The notes under the pieces were generated by a model. That model saw nothing but the letters and a program-made list of their open reading frames with translations, ran no database searches and was not told the origin of the DNA. From assembly GCF_018502485.1 (NCBI RefSeq), contig NZ_CP075546.1: a stretch of DNA of 64,000 nt. One strand, written 5' to 3'. This document shows positions 9,947 to 20,162 of this stretch, piece by piece. The DNA is from Methanospirillum purgamenti (GTDB lineage Archaea > Halobacteriota > Methanomicrobia > Methanomicrobiales > Methanospirillaceae). The position numbers were made by a program, and so were the translations under genes. Within the stretch, counting starts at the first letter, position 1. Each line of letters starts with the position of its first letter.

Positions 9947-12900
9947 TTACTGAGTCTGAACCATATCATCGACCGGAACAGATGCAGTAACTATCGGAGT
10001 GTCGTTTTCTACTGGTACCGGATTTTCCGATCCGACTTTTTTATCTGCCGGGATTATAGAACTAGACCTTATCTCCAGTTCCATGGTTGCACCTGGTTTG
10101 AATGGTATAGATGGTACCCAGACACCCGTCTGTGAATCCTTTACTTCTGCTACATACTGATTTCCACAGGCTGCATCATACATGAGGAAGGTAATCGGAC
10201 TTCCGGTCTGAATATCACCCTGGATGGTTAATTTTATATCATCACCAAACCGGCCTTCAGTTCCTACTGATACCGGATTGCCATTAATACCGATTCTGAC
10301 ATTTTTCCCTTCAGCAGTTATCATCGAACCAAGAGTAAGTGGTTTTCCATCCACAGTAGCTACCCCTGATATTGTCATGGGAACAACCGGAACCGGAGGG
10401 GTTCCTCCTTCAATCCGGATGTCAAGTCTTGTCAGACCTCCTTCGATGTATGGGTATGAACTTGCCCATTCACCGCTTGCATCTACATCCCGGACTTCTG
10501 CCATTATGGCTTCCCCGGAACCTGATGGAATAACCCAGAAGGTAAGTGGCTGCCCTGCTTTGAGGTCTCCTTGTGCAACAAGTTTGTTGAGTTCGTTAAA
10601 TCCATAGACTCCAGGTGAAGTCACCGCAAGTGGGTTACCCCGGTGTCCTTCAACAACATTCTCGCCTTTCACCAGGATCATGGATCCTACTGGCATCGGC
10701 ATTCCATTTGAGGTTACTTCTCCATAGAACTCATGTGGAAGGACTGGCATTGGTGGAATTGGTGCTTCTCCGACGCGAAGATCCAGACGAGTCTTGGATC
10801 CTCCCTTGAACGGATACGACTTCTCCCATTCTTTGCCAGCATACACATCATAACATTCAGCCTGGACAAAGTCCTTTGCTCCTGGTGCTTTTATCCAGAA
10901 TGTAATGGTATCGCCATTCTTAATGGAACCCTTAACGGTAAGCGGATCAGGAGTTCCATATGCACCTTCAATGGTTGTTGTCACCGGATTTCCAAAGATA
11001 CCGGTATCAATCCCACTTCCACGTGCCTCGATGATTGTTCCAATGCATCCCGGACTGCCATCTACCGTCACATGACCGAAGAATTCAGCCGGTGCAAGAG
11101 GTGCTTCGGTTGCTTTAATGAGATTTTCCTTGCAGGTTGCTGCTGATCCAAACTCATTCGAGGCTTCAAGACAGACCGTGTATGATCCTGGTGTCAGATA
11201 CCGATGTACCGGATTCTGCTCTGAAGAGGATTGTCCGTCTCCAAAGTCCCATCTCCATGCAGTCGGCTTGTCAGTGGAAAGGTCAGTGAACTGAACATCT
11301 AATGGAACATATCCAGTTGTCGGGGAAGCTACAAAGTCAGGTACTGGTGGCTTTCCTGCCGGAAGAACCGTAATATACTGGTATCTTATCTCACTGGACC
11401 GATCCTCTCCACGGGTAACCGTAAGGAATACCGTGTATGTTCCTGCTTTTGTATACACATGGGATGGGTTCTTCTCTGTGGAAGTTCCTTCGTCACCAAA
11501 GTTCCACATCCAGGTCTCCGGATTACCAGTTGACAGATCGGTAAACTGGACGGTCAAGGGTTCTTTTCCAGAGGTTGGTTCACCCATGAAGGATGCTTTA
11601 AGTGGAACTGGTTTTTCAAAGACTCTTATGTACTTCTCACGAAGTTCTGTTGACATTCCAAAGGGATTTTCAACAGTCAGGGTTACCGTGTATTCACCAG
11701 GTGCATTATAGGTATGTTCAGGATGCTTTTCATTCGAGACAGAACCATCGCCGAACTCCCACTCCCACTTGTTTGGATCTCCGGTAGAAAGATCAGTGAA
11801 GCTAACTGAAAGCGGAACGGTTCCTGATGTCGGGAATCCACGGAATTGTGCATCAGGCGGGAATCCTGGAGCAGTAACGGTAATATATTCTGGAGCAATC
11901 TTTGTGTCTGCTCCACCTTCATTACTTACTGTCAGTTCAACCGTATACGTTCCTTCAACGGTATAGGTGTGGACCGGGTTTCTCTCTTCAGAGGTGGTAT
12001 TATCCCCAAATTTCCAGTACCACTGTTTTGGATTGTTCTTTGAGAGGTCAAGGAAGGTAACCGTCAATGGAGCCTTCCCTTCACGAGGAGCACCGGAGAA
12101 GTCTGCTGTAGGGGGCAGAACTGGCTCGTTGACAATGATATAGTTCTGTTCAACAAGGGTATCTGATCCGGCAGAATTCTTTACGGTCAGTGAAACGGTG
12201 TATTTACCAGCCTTCTCATATACGTGAACCGGGTTTTTCTCGGATGAAATCTGGTTGTCTCCAAAGTTCCATTCCCAGGAATCCGGATTGTTTTCAGAGA
12301 GGTCGGTAAAGGTAACCTTCAAAGGTGCCGTACCAGTTCTTGGTTCTCCAATGAATTTTGCAACCGGAGTAATAACACACGGCTGTGCATGAATAAATTC
12401 TGGTTTAGTTATCTGATCTGATCCGGCACTGTTACTACAATTTAAGGTAACATCAAAGATTCCTACATTGTTGTAGGTGTAAACCGGATTCTGTTCGACA
12501 GAAGTTCCACCATCACCAAAGGTCCATTTCCATGCAGTCGGACTGTTAAGTGAGGCGTCAGTAAAGGCAACCTTGAGCGGAACCATACCGCTTGTCGGGT
12601 TCGCGTTAAAATCTGCCTTCGGTGGAATCACTGCTGGCTGGGCATGTATAAATTCAGGCTTTGTAATATTGTCAGAACCAGCACTATTGCTACAATTTAA
12701 GGTAACATCAAAGGTTCCGACATTGTTGTATGTGTAGACCGGGTTCTGCTCGATAGAGGTTCCACCATCACCAAAGGTCCATTTCCAGGCGGTTGGGCCA
12801 TTAAGAGAAGCATCAGTAAAGACAACCTTGAGCGGAACCATACCGCTGGTCGGGTTGGCATTAAAGTCTGCCTTTGGTGGAATCACAGATGGCTGGGCAT

Positions 12901-15565
12901 GAATAAATTCAGGCTTTTCTTTTGATGAGACTCCTGCACGATTGCTGACCGTCAGGTTCACCGTATAGACACCTGGATTATTGTAGGTATATACCGGGTT
13001 CTTTTCTGAAGAGGTGCCACCATCTCCAAAGACCCAGGACCAGGTTTCTGGTTCGTTTGTCGAAAGGTCAGTAAACGTGACCGTCAACGGAACCATACCA
13101 CTGGTCGGATCTGCTGAGAAGTCTGCAACTGGTGGTTTTACCGGTTCAAATACATGGATGTAATCTGCCTTTGTCTTTTTCTGGCTTGAAACAATGTTCT
13201 TTGCAGTCAGAGAGACAGTGTAGACACCTGGTTTCTCGTATACATGAAGCGGATTCCTTTCAGTCGAGGTTGCTCCATCTCCAAACTCCCATGCCCAGGA
13301 GGTTGGAACACCATGAGACTTATCAGTAAACTGCACACTCAGTGGAGCATCTCCTTCGGTTGGGACTCCCTCAAAATCAGTTGCCGGAATCACATCATGT
13401 TCGGATAAGGAGACAATAAACGCATCACGGTCACCATCACCAAAGTTCTGCTGGTACGGCCATACCTTCGGGAAATTCTTTGATTCGGTGTATCCGGTAA
13501 AGTATGCTTCTCCTTCATTCATGACATCAATAGCTCGTCCTTCATCAATGCTGCCTCCACCTAGATAGGTTACATATCCAATCTGGGTAATTCCAGCAAG
13601 GAATTTGGCTACTAACACATCCGAGCTTCCCCCTGGCTTGGACTGGTAGGCTAAGGTGACCGGAATGTCTACTGAATTTGTGGTACCAACCACATAAATG
13701 CTGCCTTCAGCATCACGTGCAGCACCAGATATTGAGTCAATAAGGGAACCGCCAAAGTATGTTGACTGGGTAAGTGCTGAACCATCAGTATTTAGAGTCG
13801 TGATAAATCCATCCTGAAGACCCTTCAATTCGCCCTGAAGAGCATTCATAGTTGGGAAATCCTTGGATTTTGTCACACCAACTACAACCAGGCTACCATC
13901 AGGTAATGCAATGATATCACGGGCATCATCAGATCCTGATCCTCCAAGGTAGGTTGAATACATTGCAGGATATTTTCCTTCAGGATCAAATTTTGTAACA
14001 AATGCATCAAAGCTGCCACGAAGCTTATCCTGGTATGGCTTGATGGTCAAGAAATTCGAAGATTCAGTCTGTCCGACAATACATGCATATCCATTTGCAT
14101 CAACAGAAACGGCACTTCCTGCATCAAATGCTGTACCTCCGATAAAGTTGGAATATACAATTGAATTTCCATCAGAGTTAAATTTTGTAATAAAGGCATC
14201 CGGAAGACCGCCATATGGTGATAACTGGTACCGGTTCACAACCGGGAAGTTCCAGGATGCAGTCTGACCGGTGACAAAGACATTGTGCTGAGAGTCAATA
14301 TCGATGTCATATCCAAAGTCATCGTGTTCCCCACCAAAGTATGTTGAAAAGACAAGCTCATTTCCTGTTGGATCAAGCTTTGCCATCCATGCATCATACC
14401 CGCCTGCAAGAGCGTTTCGGTATGCGTTCTTTACGGGGAAGTTTGGCGAGTTCGTTCCACCGGTTATGTACGCATTTCCTTGTTCATCGATTACAAGTCC
14501 GGTACCTTCGTCAGTACCAGTACCTCCGATGTAGGTAATATATACAAGGTCAGTTCCATCAGGATTCACTTTTACAACAAAAGCATCCTTTTCTCCACCA
14601 CCAAAGTATGGCTGAATGCTCCCTGGAGCCAGTCCTTCCGCTGAAATTTCTCCAGCACTCAAAGCAGACTGATTTGCTGGCGGATTATGATTTGCTAAGG
14701 GATCTTTTTCATTATTTTTAAAATATTTCAGATGATCAGACCAGGATGTTCCAATAAAGTAGGCATAACCACCTTCATCAACTTTAATAGAATTCCCCTG
14801 ATCACGACCCTCACCTCCGAAATAAAGTGAATATCTCAGAATGGGATCAATTACCAGTGGAAGGGTTTTATCATATTCTCCTACATTAAAGGTAACCGTA
14901 GAGTTATCACCAACAACGTATGAACATACAACCTCTGTTTTGGTTCCATTAATCTCCTGGTATGCTGTCGGCGCTTCATCAACTATCTCTCGTGCTGGTG
15001 TCTGAATAACCAAATCACCGGTGGTCTCATTCAGACTCATTCCCGTGTGACCCTGGTATACCAGCATAATCTGGCTTGGATCTGCACCTGCATCAAGAAT
15101 AAATTCACTCTTTAAAAGACCTTCAGTTCCTGATACCGTATAATCAATACCAGGGTACACATCCTCGTATTTGACACCAGAAGTCAGGGTTGCTCCGGTA
15201 ACCCATGCTGACGGATCTGTGCCATAATAGAAGTTTGCGGTCCCGTTTAGCGGATTCAGTCCAATAATCTTCTTTTCAGGATTCGAACCGTTCAGCATCA
15301 TAAATACCGAACTGTTACCAGGACTGTGACTAAACTCCATCCCATCTTCAAAGACCGTAATTACCTGGTCTGTTGAACGGGTCTGGTACGATACATTGTC
15401 TTCAAACTGCCCATTGTTCTGGATAAAAACCAGGGGCATAGAAGCTACATTTGCCTGCAGAGCCTTTGATTCTTCGATGATATTCTCATCTGCAGATACG
15501 AAAGTACCTGATAATAAGAATATGGTCAGAATAAGGCACCACACAGTCTTCGCATTCCCCATCAT
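9947..15565 (-). CDS. Giant secreted SBBP/PKD-repeat surface protein
   Basis: 1872 aa with an N-terminal signal peptide (MMGNAKTVWCLILTIFLLSG, then SADE). Order: an N-terminal domain seen in SBBP proteins (about 35-240, with VFIQNNGQF); about seven SBBP beta-propeller repeats (about 245-715, recurring YFGGxxxD and VTGxTxSxNFP); nine PKD domains of about 85 residues (about 725-1487, recurring WxWxFGDGxxSxExNPxHxY and YTVxLTV); then three repeats of about 115 residues (about 1487-1840) sharing GNPV and TFW; and a short acidic tail. No C-terminal TM or sorting signal is visible, so retention at the cell surface may be non-covalent. Such proteins are typical of methanogen envelopes and adhesion. 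The substrate is unknown. Confidence 0.93.
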   Translation of the reverse strand: MMGNAKTVWCLILTIFLLSGTFVSADENIIEESKALQANVASMPLVFIQNNGQFEDNVSYQTRSTDQVITVFEDGMEFSHSPGNSSVFMMLNGSNPEKKIIGLNPLNGTANFYYGTDPSAWVTGATLTSGVKYEDVYPGIDYTVSGTEGLLKSEFILDAGADPSQIMLVYQGHTGMSLNETTGDLVIQTPAREIVDEAPTAYQEINGTKTEVVCSYVVGDNSTVTFNVGEYDKTLPLVIDPILRYSLYFGGEGRDQGNSIKVDEGGYAYFIGTSWSDHLKYFKNNEKDPLANHNPPANQSALSAGEISAEGLAPGSIQPYFGGGEKDAFVVKVNPDGTDLVYITYIGGTGTDEGTGLVIDEQGNAYITGGTNSPNFPVKNAYRNALAGGYDAWMAKLDPTGNELVFSTYFGGEHDDFGYDIDIDSQHNVFVTGQTASWNFPVVNRYQLSPYGGLPDAFITKFNSDGNSIVYSNFIGGTAFDAGSAVSVDANGYACIVGQTESSNFLTIKPYQDKLRGSFDAFVTKFDPEGKYPAMYSTYLGGSGSDDARDIIALPDGSLVVVGVTKSKDFPTMNALQGELKGLQDGFITTLNTDGSALTQSTYFGGSLIDSISGAARDAEGSIYVVGTTNSVDIPVTLAYQSKPGGSSDVLVAKFLAGITQIGYVTYLGGGSIDEGRAIDVMNEGEAYFTGYTESKNFPKVWPYQQNFGDGDRDAFIVSLSEHDVIPATDFEGVPTEGDAPLSVQFTDKSHGVPTSWAWEFGDGATSTERNPLHVYEKPGVYTVSLTAKNIVSSQKKTKADYIHVFEPVKPPVADFSADPTSGMVPLTVTFTDLSTNEPETWSWVFGDGGTSSEKNPVYTYNNPGVYTVNLTVSNRAGVSSKEKPEFIHAQPSVIPPKADFNANPTSGMVPLKVVFTDASLNGPTAWKWTFGDGGTSIEQNPVYTYNNVGTFDVTLNCSNSAGSDNITKPEFIHAQPAVIPPKADFNANPTSGMVPLKVAFTDASLNSPTAWKWTFGDGGTSVEQNPVYTYNNVGIFDVTLNCSNSAGSDQITKPEFIHAQPCVITPVAKFIGEPRTGTAPLKVTFTDLSENNPDSWEWNFGDNQISSEKNPVHVYEKAGKYTVSLTVKNSAGSDTLVEQNYIIVNEPVLPPTADFSGAPREGKAPLTVTFLDLSKNNPKQWYWKFGDNTTSEERNPVHTYTVEGTYTVELTVSNEGGADTKIAPEYITVTAPGFPPDAQFRGFPTSGTVPLSVSFTDLSTGDPNKWEWEFGDGSVSNEKHPEHTYNAPGEYTVTLTVENPFGMSTELREKYIRVFEKPVPLKASFMGEPTSGKEPLTVQFTDLSTGNPETWMWNFGDEGTSTEKNPSHVYTKAGTYTVFLTVTRGEDRSSEIRYQYITVLPAGKPPVPDFVASPTTGYVPLDVQFTDLSTDKPTAWRWDFGDGQSSSEQNPVHRYLTPGSYTVCLEASNEFGSAATCKENLIKATEAPLAPAEFFGHVTVDGSPGCIGTIIEARGSGIDTGIFGNPVTTTIEGAYGTPDPLTVKGSIKNGDTITFWIKAPGAKDFVQAECYDVYAGKEWEKSYPFKGGSKTRLDLRVGEAPIPPMPVLPHEFYGEVTSNGMPMPVGSMILVKGENVVEGHRGNPLAVTSPGVYGFNELNKLVAQGDLKAGQPLTFWVIPSGSGEAIMAEVRDVDASGEWASSYPYIEGGLTRLDIRIEGGTPPVPVVPMTISGVATVDGKPLTLGSMITAEGKNVRIGINGNPVSVGTEGRFGDDIKLTIQGDIQTGSPITFLMYDAACGNQYVAEVKDSQTGVWVPSIPFKPGATMELEIRSSSIIPADKKVGSENPVPVENDTPIVTASVPVDDMVQTQ
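12385..12895 (-). repeat. Tandem near-identical PKD modules (about 255-bp unit)
   Basis: Within the giant surface gene, PKD modules 3 and 4 are nearly identical at both protein and DNA level (for example IPPKADFNANPTSGMVPLK in both). They differ by few bases over about 255 bp each, while the other seven modules are clearly diverged. This points to a recent in-frame duplication or gene conversion. Boundaries are approximate, placed at the recurring FIHAQP linker. Confidence 0.8.
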
Positions 15566-15853
15566 ACAAATTACCCGCGGTCGAACGTTATGTATACGGA
15601 TCTATAATTCACAAACGATTAAAAACATATCGAAAGATCTGGTCATTCGGAGTAATATTATTCAGCTCTCATTGAGGATCACGCTGTAAATTATAGAAAA
15701 GAATAATCAAATATTATAAAAATTATAAAAAGAATTCGTCGAAAAATATTAATTGAATCTTAAAAATATTCTTGATTACCCATTTTATTGACTGATGTCA
15801 GTTCGAATTTTTTTCTTAAACAATCATTTTCATATCTGAATTTAGCGCAATAA
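15566..15853. promoter_or_regulatory. Divergent intergenic promoter region
   Basis: 288 bp between the divergently transcribed surface-protein gene and the RPA-associated-like gene. It is strongly AT-rich, with a TATA-like attataaaaattataaaa stretch around 15713-15730 and other A/T runs. No operator-like palindrome stands out. Promoter assignment is by position and composition only. Confidence 0.35.
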
Positions 15854-16717
15854 ATGACCCAAAGCGCAGGACCAGACCAATGCATCTATCAATCAGCAGG
15901 GCCAACAACATCAGTATACGTGACAGAGCCAGTTAATCATCATATACATGAAGAATCGGCATTCTCCCTGCCGCTTTATTCACCAGTATTACTCTATGAA
16001 CTCAACCAGACAGACTATATTATTCGGACATCAGGAAAAGAATGTTCGCTGATCACTCCGACCGGCCTACACCTTCAAAAGGTTTGGCTTACCGGAGCCC
16101 TCACATCATATGAGATGATGCGACATGAAGGAATTTTGAGAATTGCTGATCCTACTGGTGCAATGAGTTTTTCATTAAAACCACAGGCTCTGGACCCTTC
16201 ACTCGAACCTTCTGATCTGGTACCACCTTTATTTCTATCTATTACTGCACATGCTGAAAAAGGAAACCAGGGAGAGGAAAAAATCAGATGGGTTATTGAA
16301 TCATGTACCATAGCATCTAGACAGGATCGGGATGGATGGATACTTGAAACAACACATCAACTCCTAAACAGATTACATACCCTGAATACGTTTATCAAAA
16401 CAGGCGAAGGACATAACAGTCTCAATAATACCAGAAAACATTATAATTACCAAATAAAGAATCTCAAAAATCTAGCAGAACAATCTGGAAAAGCATTGGA
16501 CGTCGTGAAAGGGCCAGGACCAGATATCAATCCGGCAGAACTTATCCTATCAATTGTTACCGAATACTCTGGACCAAAAGGGATACAAATAGAAGATATT
16601 TTCAAATATGCGAAAAGATCAGCTTTTTCTGAAGAAATCGTAAAAAGCACGATAAAACAATTGATTGAGGAAGATGAAGTATACCAGCCAGCTGCAGGTT
16701 TTATAAAATTGCTTTGA
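15854..16717 (+). CDS. RPA-associated-like protein (OB fold plus winged helix)
   Basis: 287 aa. The N-terminal half (about 35-160) reads as an OB-fold-like beta domain (IIRTSGKECSLITPTGLHLQKVWLTGAL followed, within the fold, by LRIADPTGAMSF), and the C-terminal about 65 residues look like a winged helix (SIVTEYSGPKGIQIEDIF). This layout resembles archaeal RPA-associated proteins (COG3390-like), which bind RPA or ssDNA. No cognate RPA gene is adjacent. It is followed after 9 bp by the phosphoesterase and then the Lhr-type helicase, an association known in euryarchaea and consistent with DNA repair. Assignment is by architecture and context, not by a diagnostic motif. Confidence 0.55.
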   Translation: MTQSAGPDQCIYQSAGPTTSVYVTEPVNHHIHEESAFSLPLYSPVLLYELNQTDYIIRTSGKECSLITPTGLHLQKVWLTGALTSYEMMRHEGILRIADPTGAMSFSLKPQALDPSLEPSDLVPPLFLSITAHAEKGNQGEEKIRWVIESCTIASRQDRDGWILETTHQLLNRLHTLNTFIKTGEGHNSLNNTRKHYNYQIKNLKNLAEQSGKALDVVKGPGPDINPAELILSIVTEYSGPKGIQIEDIFKYAKRSAFSEEIVKSTIKQLIEEDEVYQPAAGFIKLL

Positions 16718-16726
16718 TGATACCAG

Positions 16727-17485
16727 ATGAATATTGATTTTTTTCCTGATGGCCCGGCAATCCAGATAGAGGAAGAAAGCAGAATTCTTTTTTTTGCAGA
16801 CATTCACATGGGGATAGAGCATGAATTGCAGAAGCACGGATTTCATTTCAGGACGAAAGGAAAAGAACGAATTAAAAGAATATGTAATCTTATAAAAGAA
16901 GCAGAACCGGATCTTGTGGTAATCCTGGGAGATGTTAAACATCGTATTCCAGGAACCTCTTTTCAGGAGTTTTATGAATTACAGGATCTTTTTCTGGCTA
17001 TCCGGAAGATCTCTCCGTTTTGTGTAACTCCTGGAAATCATGATCCAGGTATTGAAGAATTTTTAAAACCTGAGGAGATCAGAAACAAAGAGGGATCACT
17101 CATAGACCTGGTTGGAGCTTTGCATGGACACATGGTTCCGGATCCTGCAATCCAGGGAAGGTTAATTCTCTGCGGACACCATCACCCGATAGTCTCTCTA
17201 TCTGACCAGGTAGGAATGGCTCTTCGAACACCATGTTTTATTCTGGGAGAACTTGATCCTCATATCTTCTCAGAGGAAAATAATGAAGACGAAATATCCA
17301 GAATCCTGATGGTTCCATCATGTAATGAGCTCACCGGATATGGTATAGAAAAGACCTTCCGATCTCCATTCTCTCCTCTCTCCCGTTCTTTGGTGATTGA
17401 ATCAGCAGAAATACTCCTTCCGGACGGGACATATGCAGGAGACCTTCTCTCTCACCTCCAGAATGACACAAAAGCATCATCTTGA
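16727..17485 (+). CDS. ICC-like metallophosphoesterase
   Basis: 252 aa calcineurin-like phosphoesterase, probably the archaeal ICC-like type (COG1407). Metal-ligand motifs are in order: FADIHMG (DxH), VVILGDVKH (GDxxH), TPGNHDPG (GNHD), LHGHMV, and LCGHHHP (GHHxP). This class hydrolyses phosphodiester bonds, with nucleic-acid substrates proposed when it is linked to helicases. The gene starts 9 bp after the RPA-associated-like gene and its 3' end overlaps the helicase start by 23 bp, so all three should be co-translated. No signal peptide, so the protein is cytosolic. Confidence 0.88.
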   Translation: MNIDFFPDGPAIQIEEESRILFFADIHMGIEHELQKHGFHFRTKGKERIKRICNLIKEAEPDLVVILGDVKHRIPGTSFQEFYELQDLFLAIRKISPFCVTPGNHDPGIEEFLKPEEIRNKEGSLIDLVGALHGHMVPDPAIQGRLILCGHHHPIVSLSDQVGMALRTPCFILGELDPHIFSEENNEDEISRILMVPSCNELTGYGIEKTFRSPFSPLSRSLVIESAEILLPDGTYAGDLLSHLQNDTKASS

Positions 17486-20159
17486 CAGCCGGGTCATAGA
17501 TGTTATCCGTGACCGCGGATTTTCCGAACTTTCAGAAGTTCAGGAACAGGCAATTCCTAAAATTCTGAGTGGAGATCATCTTCTATTAATTGCCCCGACC
17601 GGAACGGGAAAAACAGAAAGTGCCATGATTCCGGTTCTGAGCGGTATGCTGCAATCAAAAGGAACCGGATTTACCACGCTATATATTACTCCACTTCGTG
17701 CATTAAACAGGGACATTTTACGAAGAATGGAATGGTGGTGTCAGAATCTGGGGCTTACCAGTAGTGTCAGACATGGTGATACCTCCCAGGCTGAACGAAG
17801 AAAACAGGTTCTGCATCCTCCTGATCTTCTGGTCACAACCCCTGAGACTGTTCAGGCCCTCTTTATGGGAAAACGGCTCAGGGAACATCTTAGGACTATC
17901 AGGTATGTGATTGTTGATGAAATTCATGATCTTGCAGGAACGAAACGGGGGGCACAACTCGTTATTGCTCTTGAGCGATTATGCAGGTATGCCGGAGAAT
18001 TTCAGAGAATCGGACTTTCAGCAACAGTAGGAAATCCAAAAGAAATCGCTGGATTTTTATCAGGTGACAGACCCTGTTCTATTGTTGAAGTTCCGGTTGC
18101 AAAAACCCTGGATATTCAGGTTGAGATTACCGGAGAAAAATTTGAAAGCCAGGTACAGGCAGTCAGACGTCATACCAGAAAAGGACCGTCAACACTCATA
18201 TTTGTTAATACCCGGTCCACAGCAGAATCACTCGGACATGCATTACTCAAAGATGGGAATGTTGATGTTCATCATGGTTCACTCTCCCGAGATGTAAGAA
18301 TTGAGGCAGAAGACCGTTTTAAGCAGGGAGAAATAAAAACCCTCATCTGTACTTCATCAATGGAACTTGGAATTGATATCGGCCATGTAGAACATGTTAT
18401 TCAGTTTGGATCTCCACGTGAAGTGAGCAGACTTGTCCAGCGTGTTGGACGAGCCGGACATCAAATTGGGAAAACCTCCAAAGGAACAATCATTACCAGT
18501 GGATTTGATGACCTATGTGAATCACTGGTTATTGCATCACGTGCAAGACAGGGTTCAGTTGAAAACATTATACCTTCCTATCGGGCAGGTGATGTTATTG
18601 GAAATCAGATTGCAGCGATTGCTGTGGAATATGGAGAGATTTCTATAGATGAAGTTTTTTCCATTATTTCAAAATCCTCAGTCGGAGTACAAGAGAGAGA
18701 AAACCTGGAAGGAATAATCGGTCAGCTGACAGAACATTATCTTATCAGACGGGATGGGAACCGGATTATCACAACCAGCAGGGCACGACGGTATCTTTCC
18801 GGCAACCTTTCCATGATCCCGGATGAACGAAAATTCCCAGTCTATGATATCGTCACCAGACGGACTGTCGGAACTCTTGATGAATCATTTATTATTACTT
18901 CACTTCATCCGGGTGCAGTTTTTATCGCCCGGGGTCAACTCTGGCGGGTGCTTGACCTGGAAGAAGGCAAAGTTACCGTAGAACCTGCACGAAATACTGA
19001 AGGAGAACTTCCATCATGGGAAGGTGAACAAATACCAGTTCCCTTTGAGATAGCACAGGAGGTAGGAAAACTTCGCCGTTCAAGGGGATTTGAAGAGTAT
19101 ACGCATGATAAAGCTTCAATTTCATTTGCAAATGGATTTTTAGATCTGGTCCTGAAAAACCATGGCATAATACCTACCGATCATCTTCTGACATTGGAAT
19201 ATTCTGAAGATGGGGTTGTACTCAACAATTGTGTCGGACATCAAACAAACGAAGCAATCGGACGTGTTCTATCTATACTCCTTTCTGCCAGATTTGGAAC
19301 GACAATTGGCCTGGAACTGGATGCATACCGGGTATTATTGCGGGTTCCCCGGGAAATTTCTGTAGCAGATGTAAAAGATACTCTCCTCAGTCTGCAACCA
19401 GAACATATACGGGGTATCCTTGAATTAGCGATGAAACGAACCTCACTCTTTAAATGGAAACTAGTTCAGATTTCAAAAAAATTCGGAGCAATCGATCCTG
19501 ATGCTGATTATGAACGATTAAGTCTACACCGGCTGGCTGACCTTCTTGCCCAGCCACAAATTCAGGAAGAGACTTATCGGGAACTTTTTACCAGGTACAT
19601 GGACGTAAACCATGCAACTGAGATTATACAATCCATTCAATCAGGAAAGATAGAAATTGCTACTGGCCCTCCAAGCATAATAGGCAGTGCTGCTCTTTTT
19701 ACCTCTTCACGAGACCAGATTCCTCCGCCTACAGCAGATCAGGCGATCATTTCAGCATTAAAACACCGGTTGAATCAACAGGAGATAGTTCTTGTCTGCA
19801 TGAATTGCAGAAAATGGAAAAGCAGGACAACTGTTGCCAGGGTCCCTGATCAACCGATTTGTGGGAACTGTGGAGCTCGACTTATTGCATCACTCAAACC
19901 CTATGAGACAGAACTCTATTCAATAGCAAATAAAAAGACAAAGAATGCTGAAGAGAAAGCAATTGAACAGAAGCTTCTCAGAAATGCCAATATGGTCCTT
20001 TCCAGCGGAAAAAAAGCGATACTCATCCTATCTGCGAAAGGGGTGGGACCGGAGACAGCATCCCGTATCCTGGCAACCTATACCACTGGAGATGCCCTCA
20101 TGCGGGAAATTCTAAAAGCTGAACGAAATTTTGTTAAAACCCACAGATTCTGGCAATAA
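17463..20159 (+). CDS. Lhr-type DEAD/DEAH ATP-dependent helicase
   Basis: Large superfamily 2 helicase, about 898 aa from the ATG at 17463. A longer TTG-initiated frame from 17397 is possible but lies deeper inside the upstream gene. Motif I APTGTGKTES, motif II DEIHDL, motif III SAT and motif VI QRVGRAGH are intact, followed by the Lhr winged-helix and beta-domain region. Near the C-terminus there is a zinc ribbon (CMNC ... CGNC) and a helix-hairpin-helix-like AKGVGPETASRIL, an arrangement seen in archaeal Lhr proteins. It probably unwinds or anneals DNA/RNA during repair, working with the phosphoesterase encoded just upstream. Confidence 0.92.
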   Translation: MTQKHHLDSRVIDVIRDRGFSELSEVQEQAIPKILSGDHLLLIAPTGTGKTESAMIPVLSGMLQSKGTGFTTLYITPLRALNRDILRRMEWWCQNLGLTSSVRHGDTSQAERRKQVLHPPDLLVTTPETVQALFMGKRLREHLRTIRYVIVDEIHDLAGTKRGAQLVIALERLCRYAGEFQRIGLSATVGNPKEIAGFLSGDRPCSIVEVPVAKTLDIQVEITGEKFESQVQAVRRHTRKGPSTLIFVNTRSTAESLGHALLKDGNVDVHHGSLSRDVRIEAEDRFKQGEIKTLICTSSMELGIDIGHVEHVIQFGSPREVSRLVQRVGRAGHQIGKTSKGTIITSGFDDLCESLVIASRARQGSVENIIPSYRAGDVIGNQIAAIAVEYGEISIDEVFSIISKSSVGVQERENLEGIIGQLTEHYLIRRDGNRIITTSRARRYLSGNLSMIPDERKFPVYDIVTRRTVGTLDESFIITSLHPGAVFIARGQLWRVLDLEEGKVTVEPARNTEGELPSWEGEQIPVPFEIAQEVGKLRRSRGFEEYTHDKASISFANGFLDLVLKNHGIIPTDHLLTLEYSEDGVVLNNCVGHQTNEAIGRVLSILLSARFGTTIGLELDAYRVLLRVPREISVADVKDTLLSLQPEHIRGILELAMKRTSLFKWKLVQISKKFGAIDPDADYERLSLHRLADLLAQPQIQEETYRELFTRYMDVNHATEIIQSIQSGKIEIATGPPSIIGSAALFTSSRDQIPPPTADQAIISALKHRLNQQEIVLVCMNCRKWKSRTTVARVPDQPICGNCGARLIASLKPYETELYSIANKKTKNAEEKAIEQKLLRNANMVLSSGKKAILILSAKGVGPETASRILATYTTGDALMREILKAERNFVKTHRFWQ

Positions 20160-20162
20160 AAA

